Source: Gammaproteobacteria bacterium
GTDB taxonomy: Bacteria > Pseudomonadota > Gammaproteobacteria > GRL18
Direction of reading: 5' to 3'
Assembly: GCA_016744995.1 (NCBI GenBank)
Contig: JADGDG010000001.1
Span: forward strand, 350,011 to 414,010
Length of the DNA stretch: 64,000 nt
The notes under the pieces were generated by a model. It had not been told where the DNA came from. It saw only the letters and a list, made by a program, of their open reading frames with translations, and made no database searches. Every line of letters begins with the position of its first letter. The stretch's first letter is position 1. Both the position numbers and the translations under genes were made by a program. Of this stretch, positions 48,272 to 58,200 are shown piece by piece.

Positions 48272-48387
48272 TGCATTAACTGTTTTAGTCTGTAACTCAG
48301 GGGAATCAAGCCCACCTCTCTCTGCTGTTTTTAGCTATTATTTTCAAAGATCAGGAGCGGCAATATACACCCCCCTTAATTAAATGC
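48272..48387. other. Intergenic region, no gene seen
   Basis: Short region between the last kinase and the decayed small ORF; the whole gap to mshA is 329 bases. It includes a C-rich tract near 48370-48375. No promoter or RNA gene is evident. Confidence 0.4.
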
Positions 48388-48572
48388 TATGAAGAAAGAT
48401 TACTCAACGCAGTAAAAAACAACTTACCAGAAGTGGTTACTCAGCAATAAATTATTTTTTAGGACAGAAAGTTTCTGAGCAAAAGCATATCAGAGTTAGT
48501 ATTAATGATGCTCAACAGATGTATGGCGGGACAAGACAAGGAAAGGACAATAAAAAAAGATGGAAGAATTAA
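48388..48572 (+). pseudogene. Decayed, frameshifted copy of the small ORF at 39845-40021
   Basis: YEERLLNAVKNNLPEVVTQQ is read in frame from 48388, then a stop. After a one-base deletion relative to the intact copy (CAATATAATTG versus CAATAAATT), the frame resumes as FLGQKVSEQKHIRVSI. The 5' end and start codon are missing. The C-terminal tail differs (NDAQQMYGGTRQGKD), so the copies were not identical at first or have recombined. It is in the same orientation as the intact copy. Confidence 0.75.
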
Positions 48573-48590
48573 TAATTAATTCTTCCATCT
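48551..48590 (-). terminator. Intrinsic terminator of mshA (perfect 16-bp palindrome)
   Basis: AGATGGAAGAATTAAT-A-ATTAATTCTTCCATCT at 48558-48590 is a perfect palindrome, ten bases past the mshA stop. On the minus strand it is followed by seven T. It overlaps the end of the decayed small ORF on the other strand. Confidence 0.8.
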
Positions 48591-48600
48591 ATAATGATAT

Positions 48601-49128
48601 TTAAGGCGCAACCGGATCAGTAATCGTTATTGTTCCTGTAGAAGACTCATACCTCATAAGTCCCCTGGTACCACCGGTATTCCATGTAAATGTACCGGTA
48701 GAATAGTAATCACAACGAGTGCCGCTTGTCCTCCAGACCCAGTCAGAATCTGAAGTCTGGCTACCCGTAGCATCTGCATGAATACTGGGTGCATTGGTTA
48801 ACAACCCATTCCATAAATCAATGCAATTGAGCGTTGCACTGGTATTATCAATCGGCCAGCCATCAGCATTAGCATAAACATCTCCTGCAGCCGTACCATA
48901 ACCTTGTACACGTCCAGCACTTCCTGTGCTATTTGCAATCCACTGTGCATGGGCTAATGCAATCCCAGAACCAAAACCACCTGTAACGCCTTTAAAGGCA
49001 GAAATATGAGCATCATCAGTGACATCAATAAATTTAGGTAAAGCAGTTGCTGCCAGGATCCCTAAAATCAGAATGACTGTAATTAATTCAATCAAAGTAA
49101 AACCGGCACTGGACTGTATCTTCTTCAT
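48601..49128 (-). CDS. mshA: MSHA major pilin MshA-like
   Basis: 175 residues. Prepilin site [28 protein letters not shown], followed by [27 protein letters not shown], the MshA pattern. Two cysteines (in LNCIDLW and TRCDYY) probably form the C-terminal disulphide loop. It follows mshG on the same strand after 200 bases and ends in its own strong terminator, as expected for a highly expressed pilin. mshF and mshB, usually present between mshG and mshA, are absent. Confidence 0.88.
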   Translation of the reverse strand: MKKIQSSAGFTLIELITVILILGILAATALPKFIDVTDDAHISAFKGVTGGFGSGIALAHAQWIANSTGSAGRVQGYGTAAGDVYANADGWPIDNTSATLNCIDLWNGLLTNAPSIHADATGSQTSDSDWVWRTSGTRCDYYSTGTFTWNTGGTRGLMRYESSTGTITITDPVAP

Positions 49129-49328
49129 TAAAAACTACCTCTTTATTATTCGTTTGTAATCATTCCAGTTAATTAAAACGGTAACGTAACTTTAATAATT
49201 ACCTTTAATAAGTTGTTATTCACCCCTAATAGCGTCAAATAACTTAAAAACTTTATGGTTTTTTAAATATAGCAGTCAATTTTTAAAAAGCCAATTTTTC
49301 AGAAAAGACTAGTTGAGCATCCATCCAT

Positions 49329-50546
49329 TTATTGCATCTTGCCAATTAAATCCCACATCGGCATAAAAATACCCAAGGCCATAACCAAAACCATACCAGC
49401 AATCGCCAATATGAGAGCCGGTTCTATTTGAGAACTTAAGAATTTAATCTCATAGTTCACTTCATCTTCATAAAATTCAGCAACTTTTATCAGCATTTCA
49501 TCCACCTGACCCGTTTCTTCACCCACAGCAATCATTTGCAGTACCAGGGGTGTAAACAAGCCCGTTGCCGTCGCAGTATTGGTCAGATTATCTCCCCGTT
49601 CAACACCACTTCTCATGCTTTTCACTCGATCAGCCACAAACACATTGCCCACAGCATTAGCCACTAAATTCAGCGCCTGAACTAAGGGTACACCTGCCTG
49701 CTGGGTCAGAGCAAAAGCACGACAAAAGCGTGCCAGAGTTGCCTTGCGTATAATTTCACCAATATAAGGTATTTTAAATTTTGCTTTATCAAAGAAAAAA
49801 TGACCTGATTCCGTACTGATATATTGTCTAAGGGCAATAATAAAAATTGCCACAGAGACCAGCATCCAGGGCCAGTAATTGACAAACAGATTGGAGGTTG
49901 CCAGCAAAATCTTGGTATAGATGGGCAGCTCCAGACTCATTTTAGAAAACACACCGGCAAATTTGGGGATCACAAAAATATTTAAAGCCACAAAAGCAGC
50001 CGTAAGAAAGAGCAACACAAACGTAGGGTAGCGGGTTGCTTCCTTAATTTTATCTTTAATCATTTTATCCCGCTCCAGATAAAATGATAATTGTTCAAAT
50101 GCATCATCCAGACGCCCGGTACTTTCCCCAACTTTCATAACACTGAGAAATACGGGAGGAAAAACCTCTGGATATTTTCCAAGTCCCTTTGACAGAGGCT
50201 GCCCGGATTCCAGTTGCTTAATGCTGTACTCCAGGATTTCTTTAAGGTATTCATTCTGAGTGGTCTGAGCCAGACTACTCATTGCCCGGGTAATTGGGAT
50301 ACCGGCTTTAAACAAAGTACTCATTTGCTTAGCGAATAAGATTAGTTCTTCTATTTTCGGCTTGCCCATGCCAAGTTGGCGCTTAAGGCTGATAGTTTTT
50401 TCTACAACCTTTGTAGGACTGATCTCAATGGGTGTAATACCACTATTCATCAGATGAGTTGCCAGCTCATCCTCTGAATTTGCTTCGACAGTATTTTCAA
50501 CTGCTTCTCCGCGAGCTGTGCGACCTTTATAAAAATATCTTGCCAT
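49329..50546 (-). CDS. mshG: MSHA biogenesis platform protein MshG (GspF/PilC family)
   Basis: 405 residues, the normal family length. Two GspF domains are at ~65-190 and ~265-395: FAKQMSTLFKAGIPITRAM, LKEILEYSIKQLESGQPLS and the second FCRAFALTQQAGVPLVQAL. Three membrane helices include FVLLFLTAAFVALNIFVI and ALILAIAGMVLVMALGIFMPMW. It is the inner-membrane platform that couples the MshE ATPase to pilus growth. It lies 60 bases after mshE. Confidence 0.93.
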   Translation of the reverse strand: MARYFYKGRTARGEAVENTVEANSEDELATHLMNSGITPIEISPTKVVEKTISLKRQLGMGKPKIEELILFAKQMSTLFKAGIPITRAMSSLAQTTQNEYLKEILEYSIKQLESGQPLSKGLGKYPEVFPPVFLSVMKVGESTGRLDDAFEQLSFYLERDKMIKDKIKEATRYPTFVLLFLTAAFVALNIFVIPKFAGVFSKMSLELPIYTKILLATSNLFVNYWPWMLVSVAIFIIALRQYISTESGHFFFDKAKFKIPYIGEIIRKATLARFCRAFALTQQAGVPLVQALNLVANAVGNVFVADRVKSMRSGVERGDNLTNTATATGLFTPLVLQMIAVGEETGQVDEMLIKVAEFYEDEVNYEIKFLSSQIEPALILAIAGMVLVMALGIFMPMWDLIGKMQ

Positions 50547-50606
50547 AGCTTAATGTAATTTAAAATGTTTAATATTAATGTTTAATACAACATTAATCAT
50601 TCACAA

Positions 50607-52361
50607 TTAAATATTATCCTTATCATGTTCTTCAATAGTACCCGCCAGTTTCAGAACTTCTTCGATTGAGGTAATACCCTGAATGGCCAGGGCCAGAGCA
50701 CTATTTACCAAAGGTTTATATCCAGGGGCTGTTCGTGCTTTTTGTACAAATGCTTTAGCATCATCGGCACGGAATGCATCAGCCAGTTGTTCATTGATCT
50801 CCAGAATTTCATGCACGCCCTTTCGGCCTTTATAGCCTGTATTGTTACAAAGATGACAACCATTTCCCTGAAAAAACTGATTGTTCTCGATCCGTTCACT
50901 AACTGCACCCTGCAGCCAGCTCATTTCATGCTCATCTAATACATGCTCTATTTTACAGTTTTCACATATTTTACGCACCAGCCGCTGTGCCACAATTGCC
51001 TGTAATGATGTGGCAATCAAATAACCTTCAATTCCCATATCCTGCAAGCGATAGACTGAGCTGATGGCATCATTGGTATGCAGGGTTGACAGCACCATGT
51101 GTCCCGTCATCGCCGAACGGACGGCAATATCAGCTGTTTCAGCATCTCGCATTTCACCAATGAGGATAATATCTGGATCTTGTCTTAAGGCCGTTCTCAG
51201 GACATTGGAAAAGCTCAGTCCAATTTTAGTATTGATCTGTACCTGACTGATCCGTTCTAAACGATACTCAACCGGATCTTCTGCAGTAATTATTTTCTTT
51301 TCACTGCTGTTAAGTTCATTTAAAGCTGCATATAAAGTAGTAGTCTTACCACTACCTGTTGGTCCAGTCAGCAAAACCAGACCATGAGGTCGATGAATTG
51401 ATTTTCTAAAGCGCTCTAAAACGGCTTCATTCATACCAATATCATCCAGATTTAAAATGCCGGCACTTTGATCCAGCAAGCGCATCACCACTGACTCACC
51501 ATGCTGAGTTGGCATGGTAGACAGACGTACATCGATAGAATGATTTTTTATTTTAATATGAAAACGTCCATCCTGAGGCAATCGTCTCTCTGAAATATTC
51601 AGCCCGGACATTAATTTTAAACGTGAAACAAGCGCCGCAACAATCCGTTTTTCATTCATCACCTGCTCATTAAGCACACCATCAATACGCATGCGGATGC
51701 GTAATACTCTTTCATCAGGTTCAATATGGATGTCAGATGCTTGAACCTGCAAGGCATCTTCAAAAATAGTCTGCAACAGACGCACTACCGGCGCATTATC
51801 CACATCATCACTTTGAGCCAATTGATCCAGATCAATATCCGTTTCAGATAACTCTTCATCCAGTTCCTCAACCAGCGAAGTAATTTCTTCTTCCCGACGA
51901 TAAACCGTGTCCATGGCAGCCAAAAGATCCGCTTCACGGATCAATGCCAGACTCATTGGACGTTTTAATATTTTATGAATATCATCGTAGGCAAAAATAT
52001 CAGAGGGATCAGCCATGCCGACCAGAAGACCCGTTTTTCTATCTGCCAGAACAATCGCACGATAACGTCTGGCCAGTGTTTCCGGTAATAAACGAATAAC
52101 ATCTTTTTGATACTTATAATGTTTTAAATCAATGAAGGGTACATTAAGCTGACGGGATAAAAAATCCAGAAATTTTTCTTCACTTATATAGTCATTTTCA
52201 ATCAGCACCTGCCCAAGTTTTCGACCGGAGGATTTCTGATCAGCCAGAGCTGCACTTAACTGCCCCTCGGAGATCAGCTTATGATCAACCAGCAAATCAC
52301 CGATTCGTATTCTTTTTTTAGGGTGTTCCAATGGCTTTAATTCCTTATTTTCACGACTCAT
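50607..52361 (-). CDS. mshE: MSHA extension ATPase MshE with cyclic-di-GMP-binding MshEN domain
   Basis: 584 residues. The N-terminal MshEN domain (~17-170) has RIGDLLVDHKLISEGQLSAA, then Q-KSSGRKLGQVL, matching the known cyclic-di-GMP-binding pattern of V. cholerae MshE. The ATPase core has Walker A GPTGSGKTTTLYAALNEL, DPDIILIGEMRDAETA and TLHTNDA, and a C-terminal four-cysteine zinc motif (CENC and CHLC pairs). Pilus extension should therefore respond to cyclic-di-GMP. The upstream genes (mshH-N set) are not present here; a DUF455 gene lies directly upstream. Confidence 0.94.
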   Translation of the reverse strand: MSRENKELKPLEHPKKRIRIGDLLVDHKLISEGQLSAALADQKSSGRKLGQVLIENDYISEEKFLDFLSRQLNVPFIDLKHYKYQKDVIRLLPETLARRYRAIVLADRKTGLLVGMADPSDIFAYDDIHKILKRPMSLALIREADLLAAMDTVYRREEEITSLVEELDEELSETDIDLDQLAQSDDVDNAPVVRLLQTIFEDALQVQASDIHIEPDERVLRIRMRIDGVLNEQVMNEKRIVAALVSRLKLMSGLNISERRLPQDGRFHIKIKNHSIDVRLSTMPTQHGESVVMRLLDQSAGILNLDDIGMNEAVLERFRKSIHRPHGLVLLTGPTGSGKTTTLYAALNELNSSEKKIITAEDPVEYRLERISQVQINTKIGLSFSNVLRTALRQDPDIILIGEMRDAETADIAVRSAMTGHMVLSTLHTNDAISSVYRLQDMGIEGYLIATSLQAIVAQRLVRKICENCKIEHVLDEHEMSWLQGAVSERIENNQFFQGNGCHLCNNTGYKGRKGVHEILEINEQLADAFRADDAKAFVQKARTAPGYKPLVNSALALAIQGITSIEEVLKLAGTIEEHDKDNI

Positions 52362-52411
52362 TAGAGTATAGGATAAATTATGAGAAGTACCAGAGATTTA
52401 GAACCTGAGGT

Positions 52412-53251
52412 TCAGGTCGCCTTCTTGCTCTTTTTATACTGCGCATCCAGACGTTCCAGTTCCTGCATTTCTGCAAGGCTAAAGCCGGCTTTCATCCTGG
52501 CCTCTCGATTGAAAGGGCCTTTGGGGGTTGATTTAAGGTATTTCTGCATCAGAGTAAAAAACATTTTATCCGGATCAACCCGTTCCTGTTCACAGCGATA
52601 ACGAAACCAGCGTGAGCCGGAGTTAACATGACCAATTTCATCATTCGCTATAATTACTAAAGCATCCGCTGTCTGACTATCACCAATACTACGGAACTTA
52701 GCCTCTGAAAACGGCACCACATCTAAGGCCCTGGCCTCCAGAACCCGGTGTACTATCGCCATACGAGCCATCAGATCATCCGCCGTGTCAACTGCCATTT
52801 GCCACAATTCATTATGAACAGGAAAATCACCATAGTCATAGCCCATATCTCTCAACCTCTGGCGTAATAAATAAAAGTGCTGTGACTCTTCTTTAGCTGT
52901 CTGCACCCAGTCAGCATAATAATCTTTGGGCATGTGGCGATAACGATAGATACTATCCCATGACAGATTCACTGCAGTTAATTCTATATGTGCAAGTGCA
53001 TGGATGAGTGATGCTCTTTGCTGAATCGATTTAAAACCTCTGTTTTTTACTTTGTGGACATCAACATAAACAGGTTTATCCAGGCGGCCTGGTTGATTCA
53101 GCAACAAAGGTTGTTGTATCAGTGGATCAGCTTCTTGCCACTCCAATAAACCACCATCCCAGGCACCGACAATTTCCAGGCTGAGCTGTAATTTCTCATC
53201 GGGATCGACGGTTAGAAAGCAGTCCTTTGCTTGTTCATATAAATTTTTCAT
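52412..53251 (-). CDS. DUF455 family ferritin-like protein
   Basis: About 279 residues. The helical ferritin-like fold shows the likely diiron ligands in HALAHIELTAVNL, TAKEESQHF and ANDEIGHV. The family is conserved in bacteria, with no proven substrate. I choose ATG 53251; a TTG at 53269 would add six residues without a ribosome site. It lies 50 bases before mshE in the same direction and just after the YdcF-like gene. Confidence 0.85.
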   Translation of the reverse strand: MKNLYEQAKDCFLTVDPDEKLQLSLEIVGAWDGGLLEWQEADPLIQQPLLLNQPGRLDKPVYVDVHKVKNRGFKSIQQRASLIHALAHIELTAVNLSWDSIYRYRHMPKDYYADWVQTAKEESQHFYLLRQRLRDMGYDYGDFPVHNELWQMAVDTADDLMARMAIVHRVLEARALDVVPFSEAKFRSIGDSQTADALVIIANDEIGHVNSGSRWFRYRCEQERVDPDKMFFTLMQKYLKSTPKGPFNREARMKAGFSLAEMQELERLDAQYKKSKKAT

Positions 53252-53273
53252 AAAACGGCATTGCCTCAATGAA

Positions 53274-54044
53274 TCAAGTAATTCTAGACTGGCTTTTTTT
53301 ATTACCAGTTAACAGAACCCATAGTTTACCACTCCAATACCAGTGCAGGTAGTATGCCTCTTTAAACAAACGCAATAGGTTGCTTAATGACAAGTTAAAT
53401 TTATCTTCGGCAGCAACAGCTGTCAGAGCCAGATTCAATCCTCTACCAAGGGTCATAATGCGATAAAGGTGATAGCGGCTGGAAATGATTGCCACGGATA
53501 AGGCTGGTGAACGATTGGCCTCACTATTCAGTGATAAATTCAGCAGTAATTTGCGCGCATTTTGTAAATTCTCCAGAGTGTGTCTTGAATGATCTTCAGT
53601 CATTATCTGTTTTTCATCAACTCCCTGAGTGATCAGATAGTCCGCACCCGCTTGAGCTTCCGAAATATAATTATCCCCGGTTATTCCTCCCAGAATAATG
53701 ATCTTAATTTCATCTCCAGCCGAATTAGCCTGTTGGGATAAACAAAGTACTCGATTCAGACGGCTAATAAATTCTTCCGCTGGCTGCTCATTATCCAACC
53801 GCAAGCCGGCAACCAGACAAGTCTTGTTTGTCACCAGGGATGTTTTTGTTGTATAGGCAACCATTAAGGTTTTTAAAAACAAATAGAGAAACCCCAGACC
53901 CAGAGTGGCAAGCAATAAAATATTGGAAACAATAAAGGTAGATAAACCATCCCAGCCAAATGCACTGTCTTTAAATGATATTTTGGGAGAAATGATTTTC
54001 AGAAACTTAAAAATAGCCATAAAAATGAGTCTAACCCAGACCAT
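53274..54044 (-). CDS. YdcF/DUF218 family membrane-anchored protein
   Basis: 256 residues. A helix near 38-62 (NILLLATLGLGFLYLFLKTLMV) anchors a DUF218 domain: IIILGGITGDNYISEAQAGADYL, MTEDHSRHTLENLQNARKLL and AIISSRYHLYRIM. SanA/ElyC/YdcF proteins are linked to envelope and peptidoglycan precursor metabolism. The gene is followed after 22 bases by the DUF455 gene. An internal ATG at 54020 is an alternative start. Confidence 0.85.
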   Translation of the reverse strand: MVWVRLIFMAIFKFLKIISPKISFKDSAFGWDGLSTFIVSNILLLATLGLGFLYLFLKTLMVAYTTKTSLVTNKTCLVAGLRLDNEQPAEEFISRLNRVLCLSQQANSAGDEIKIIILGGITGDNYISEAQAGADYLITQGVDEKQIMTEDHSRHTLENLQNARKLLLNLSLNSEANRSPALSVAIISSRYHLYRIMTLGRGLNLALTAVAAEDKFNLSLSNLLRLFKEAYYLHWYWSGKLWVLLTGNKKSQSRIT

Positions 54045-54328
54045 GACTCAGGTAAATAGATTTAAAATTAGCAAGAGTGACATTCATCCATCAATGCCTG
54101 AATTGACATAACACATAATTCTATTGGTAGTGATTCTTGTCACTTAATAAATGTCAGTTATCAATTATTATGGCAAAAAAATAATCTATAAGATATGAGC
54201 TAATAAGCCTGATAGAAAAACCCAATTGAACTAGGGCATTATTATATATCACATAATTATTAATATTCATCCAGATAGAGTAAAATTCAGTTCTTTCACC
54301 TCGGTGATCAATATAAGGAATCTCATTA

Positions 54329-54778
54329 ATGCAAAAATCTCTTTTACTTTCCAGCCTTTTAGCATTCGCCTTTATCAGCACGATTGCTCAGGCAGAAGTT
54401 ACAGGTATTCCCACAGGGTTTCAGTTACAGGCTGAAGCCGAAAAAAATACCACAATGATCAGCACTCCTGAGTTGGCAAAAATGCTTAATGATGAGCTGG
54501 ATATGATCCTGATTGATATTCGTACTGCCACTGAAATCCAAAATATGGATGGTAAAATTGATGCACCACAAAATGTGAATATTCCCAGAGGCTGGCTTGA
54601 ATTTCGTGTACAGCGTGTTGCTTTAAGTAAAGACATTCCTATTGTTGTGTATTGCGGCGGTGGCCTAAGAAGTCCTTTTGCTGCAGAAACTTTACAGAAG
54701 ATGGGATATACCAATGTAAAAAATTATTCTGAAGGTTTTTTTGGCTGGAAAAAAGCAGGCTTAGCCATTAAACCTTAA
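54329..54778 (+). CDS. Secreted rhodanese-domain protein
   Basis: 149 residues. A signal peptide (SLLLSSLLAFAFISTIAQA) is followed by one rhodanese domain. The active-site loop is VVYCGGGLRSPFAAETL, with the catalytic Cys and a GGGLRS loop, and the domain ends in FFGWKKAG. It probably transfers sulphur or acts on a thiol in the periplasm. AAGGAA precedes the ATG. The ppnP gene follows after 29 bases. The 284-base upstream gap shows no clear promoter. Confidence 0.9.
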   Translation: MQKSLLLSSLLAFAFISTIAQAEVTGIPTGFQLQAEAEKNTTMISTPELAKMLNDELDMILIDIRTATEIQNMDGKIDAPQNVNIPRGWLEFRVQRVALSKDIPIVVYCGGGLRSPFAAETLQKMGYTNVKNYSEGFFGWKKAGLAIKP

Positions 54779-54807
54779 TTTTTTTATTTCTAAGGAAAGG
54801 AGCTACA

Positions 54808-55089
54808 ATGTTTCAAGTAAATGAATATTTTGACGGCAAAGTAAAATCAATTGCTTTCAAAGGTGTTGATGGAGATGCCACTGCAGGCGTCATGAAGGCA
54901 GGTGAGTACACATTTGGCACATCAAGTATTGAGTTAATGACCGTGACCAGCGGCCAGATGCAGGTCAAACTCCCGGGAGAAAATAACTGGAAAACTTATC
55001 TATCAGGTGAAACCTTCAGGGTAGAAGCCAATCAGTCATTTGACGTCAAAATGAATACCGACACGGCTTATCTGTGCATTTATAAATAA
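54808..55089 (+). CDS. ppnP: Pyrimidine/purine nucleoside phosphorylase PpnP
   Basis: 93 residues, the usual length. Small cupin of the former DUF1255 family: NEYFDGKVKSIAF, AGVMKAGEYTFGTSS, MTVTSGQMQVKLPG, and FRVEANQSFDVKM. The family phosphorolyses several nucleosides. A strong AAGGAG precedes the ATG. Confidence 0.93.
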   Translation: MFQVNEYFDGKVKSIAFKGVDGDATAGVMKAGEYTFGTSSIELMTVTSGQMQVKLPGENNWKTYLSGETFRVEANQSFDVKMNTDTAYLCIYK

Positions 55090-55130
55090 GAGTTCTTCAC
55101 ATATTTGAGAGCTTCATGTTTTTACATACT

Positions 55131-55233
55131 TTTACCGGATTCTGAGCAAAGCGGTAAGTTTGAATTTTGAATGCTTAATTCAACGTTATCACCTATACTT
55201 AAATTAGACTTAAAATAAAACGTATCCGGTAAA
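55131..55233. promoter_or_regulatory. Widely spaced 10-bp inverted repeat before the GGDEF-EAL gene
   Basis: TTTACCGGAT (55131-55140) and ATCCGGTAAA (55224-55233) are perfect complements separated by 83 bases. They bracket the likely promoter region, where a TATACT lies at 55194. A two-site operator is one possible reading. Confidence 0.4.
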
Positions 55234-55240
55234 CAGTTTT

Positions 55241-58200
55241 ATGCGCCTGCAAACAAAAGTTTTTGTCATCACGGCAATTATTTTCCTCATACACTTTTCT
55301 GTAGATACCTATGTGGGTCAGCGTCAGATAAAAGAAGAAGTCATTGCCAATATTAAAGATAATGCTCGCAATATTCGCAGTATACTAATGGCCTATCGCA
55401 CAGTTTATCAAAAGGCATTCATTAAACATAATGTACCAATAAATAATCAAACGATTGAATTCTTACCCGCTTATGCTCTGAGTCGAATATCCAATGAGTT
55501 CAACCACTGGATCGATAATGGCCTGAGCTTTAACAATGTATCTGACAAGCCCAGAAATCCTGATAATCAGGCCGACGCCATAGAACTGGAAGCCATACAG
55601 TTTTTTCTCCAGAATGATAATATAACGGAACGCTTTGTTCCCTTTGTCAATGCATCCGGTGAAAATTTTTATCATTTCAGTCAACCGATTTATATTAAAC
55701 CTCGTTGTATGACTTGCCATGGCAAAAAAGAAGATGCCCCTATCAGCATTCAGAAACGTTATAATACTTCTTACAATTATAAAATAGGTGATTTACGTGG
55801 TTTGATGAGCATCAAACTGCCGGCAAGAATTATCGAACAACGTTCCATTGCACTTTTCCAAAGTAATCTTATTATCCATCTTCTGGGCATGCTGCTTTCT
55901 TTTTTTCTTATCGCTTTATTATTAAATAAAACCGTACTCTCAAGAATAAAAAATCTGCAAAACAGTTCAGTTAAACTAGCTGCCGGAGATTACAACGCAC
56001 AGATTGAGCTTTCTGGTAATGATGAAATAACAGCTATGGGCCATGCATTTAATTATATGGCACAAACTATTTCCCAAAGAGAGCAGGCATTATTAAAGCA
56101 GCAGTCTCTTTATTATGCCCTGAGCCAGACTAATAAAAGTATTGTTCAACTGGAATCAATTGACAGGCTGTATGAGAGAATATGTGAGATCGCAACCAAT
56201 CAAAACCACCTTATTCTGGCCTGGGTAGGTCTGGTCAATACAGAGCAAACACAGATAAAAGCTATATCTAGTTCAGGCCAGAATAGTTGCCTTGATAAAT
56301 TAACATTCTCACTCTCAACTGACTCAGAGCAACATTTCAGTCCAGTAAATCAGGCATATCTTAAGCAGCAAAAAGTGATCAGCAATGATTATTTGAATGA
56401 TGTTAAAACTCAATTTTCACTCACAGAAGCTCAGCAGATTAATGTTAAAGCCTGTGCTTCGTTTCCTATTAAAAAAAATCATCAAATCATTGGAGTTTTT
56501 TCTGTCTACGCCGATCAAATCAATTATTTCAGTGATGATATTGTCAATTTATTTCTGGAGATGACTGGTGATGTAGAATACGCAATCAAACATTATGGCC
56601 TTCAGGAAGAGCATAATAAATCCCTGAAACAACTGGAACAATCTTCCAAAGAACTGAAAGAGATTAACGATTTAATGAGTATGCTGCTGGAATCAACCGG
56701 TGAAGGTATTTTCGGCGTTGATAGAAACGGCCTGTGTACTTTTGTCAACCATGCAGCCCAGGAAATGTTCGGTTACACCTTAGCCGAATTAAAAGGTCGC
56801 TCTATGCATCAATTGACACACCATAGTCACAAGGATGGTTCTTCCTATTCTCAGGCCAGCTGCCCTATTTACGATGCTTTTTATACTGGTAAACCCCGTT
56901 ATATTGACAGTGAAGTATTCTGGCGAAAAGATGGCAGCTCCTTTCCAGTCCAGTACTCTTCGTATCCTATAAATGATGAGAAAAAAGGCATTACCGGCTC
57001 AGTTACAGTGTTCCGTGATGTTACTGAAAGCCGGGCAATGACCCAGAAGATGCATTACCTGGCTTCACATGATTCTCTTACTTCACTGCTTAACCGATAC
57101 TCATTTGAACAGCGGCTTAATTCAGCTCTGCAATCATCTCAAAGAGAAGGAATTAAGCACACCGTCTGTTACCTGGATCTGGATCAGTTTAAAGTCATTA
57201 ATGATACATGCGGCCATCTTGCAGGTGATGAAATGCTCAAGATGGTTGCCCTCCTACTTAAGCAAACCGTTAGAAACAATGACGTACTGGCACGCCTTGG
57301 TGGTGATGAGTTTGGATTGTTATTAGAAAACTGCACCATAAAACAAGCCAGTGAAATTACCCAGAAAATATGTCAATCAATTAAAGATTTTCGCTTTATG
57401 TGGGATGAAAAAATATTTAATACCGGTTGCAGTATCGGCATGTCAGCAATTACAGATGAGACAGAATCTGTCCAGACCATCATGAGCAAAATTGATGCTG
57501 CCTGCTATGTCGCCAAAGATAAGGGCAGAAATCAAGTCCACATCAGTTCTAATGATGATACTGATACTGCTCGACACCAGGGAGAAATGCAATGGGTTTC
57601 TGAAATTAGAAAATCCCTGGACAATGATCACTTTCTTCTCTATAAACAAACCATTCTTCCCTCAACTCCCTTGAGTCAGGAAGGCCAGCATTTTGAAATT
57701 TTAATTCGCATGCTGGATAGCCAGAACAAAATTATCCCTCCCGGAGCCTTCCTGCCTGCCGCAGAACGTTATGACTTAATGGCTGATCTGGATCGCTGGG
57801 TGATCCGCTCTACCTTTAAATGGCTGGCCTCAGAAATTGAGCAAAATAAAAAAATTGATTTTTGTTCCATTAATTTATCCGGCCAGTCCATTGGCGATAA
57901 GAAACTGTATCAGTTTATCATTGAACAGCAGCAGAACTATCAGCTAAACCCTGCAATAATTTGCTTTGAAGTCACTGAAAGTGCTGCTGTAATACATCTT
58001 GGGCAAGCAGTCAGCTTCATGAAACAACTACGGGAGCACGGCTTCCTGTTTGCGCTTGATGACTTTGGTACAGGCATGTCGTCATTTGCTTATTTAAAAA
58101 ACCTTCCCGTTGATTTTCTTAAAATTGACGGCAGTTTTGTCAAAGACATTTTAGATGATCCCATTGACCGTGCCATGGTGAAATCCATTAATGAGATCGG

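Noticed and set aside
54154..54381. Minus-strand 75-residue frame overlapping the rhodanese start
   Set aside because: No ribosome-binding site was seen, it overlaps a well-supported gene, and it lies mostly in A+T-rich intergenic DNA.
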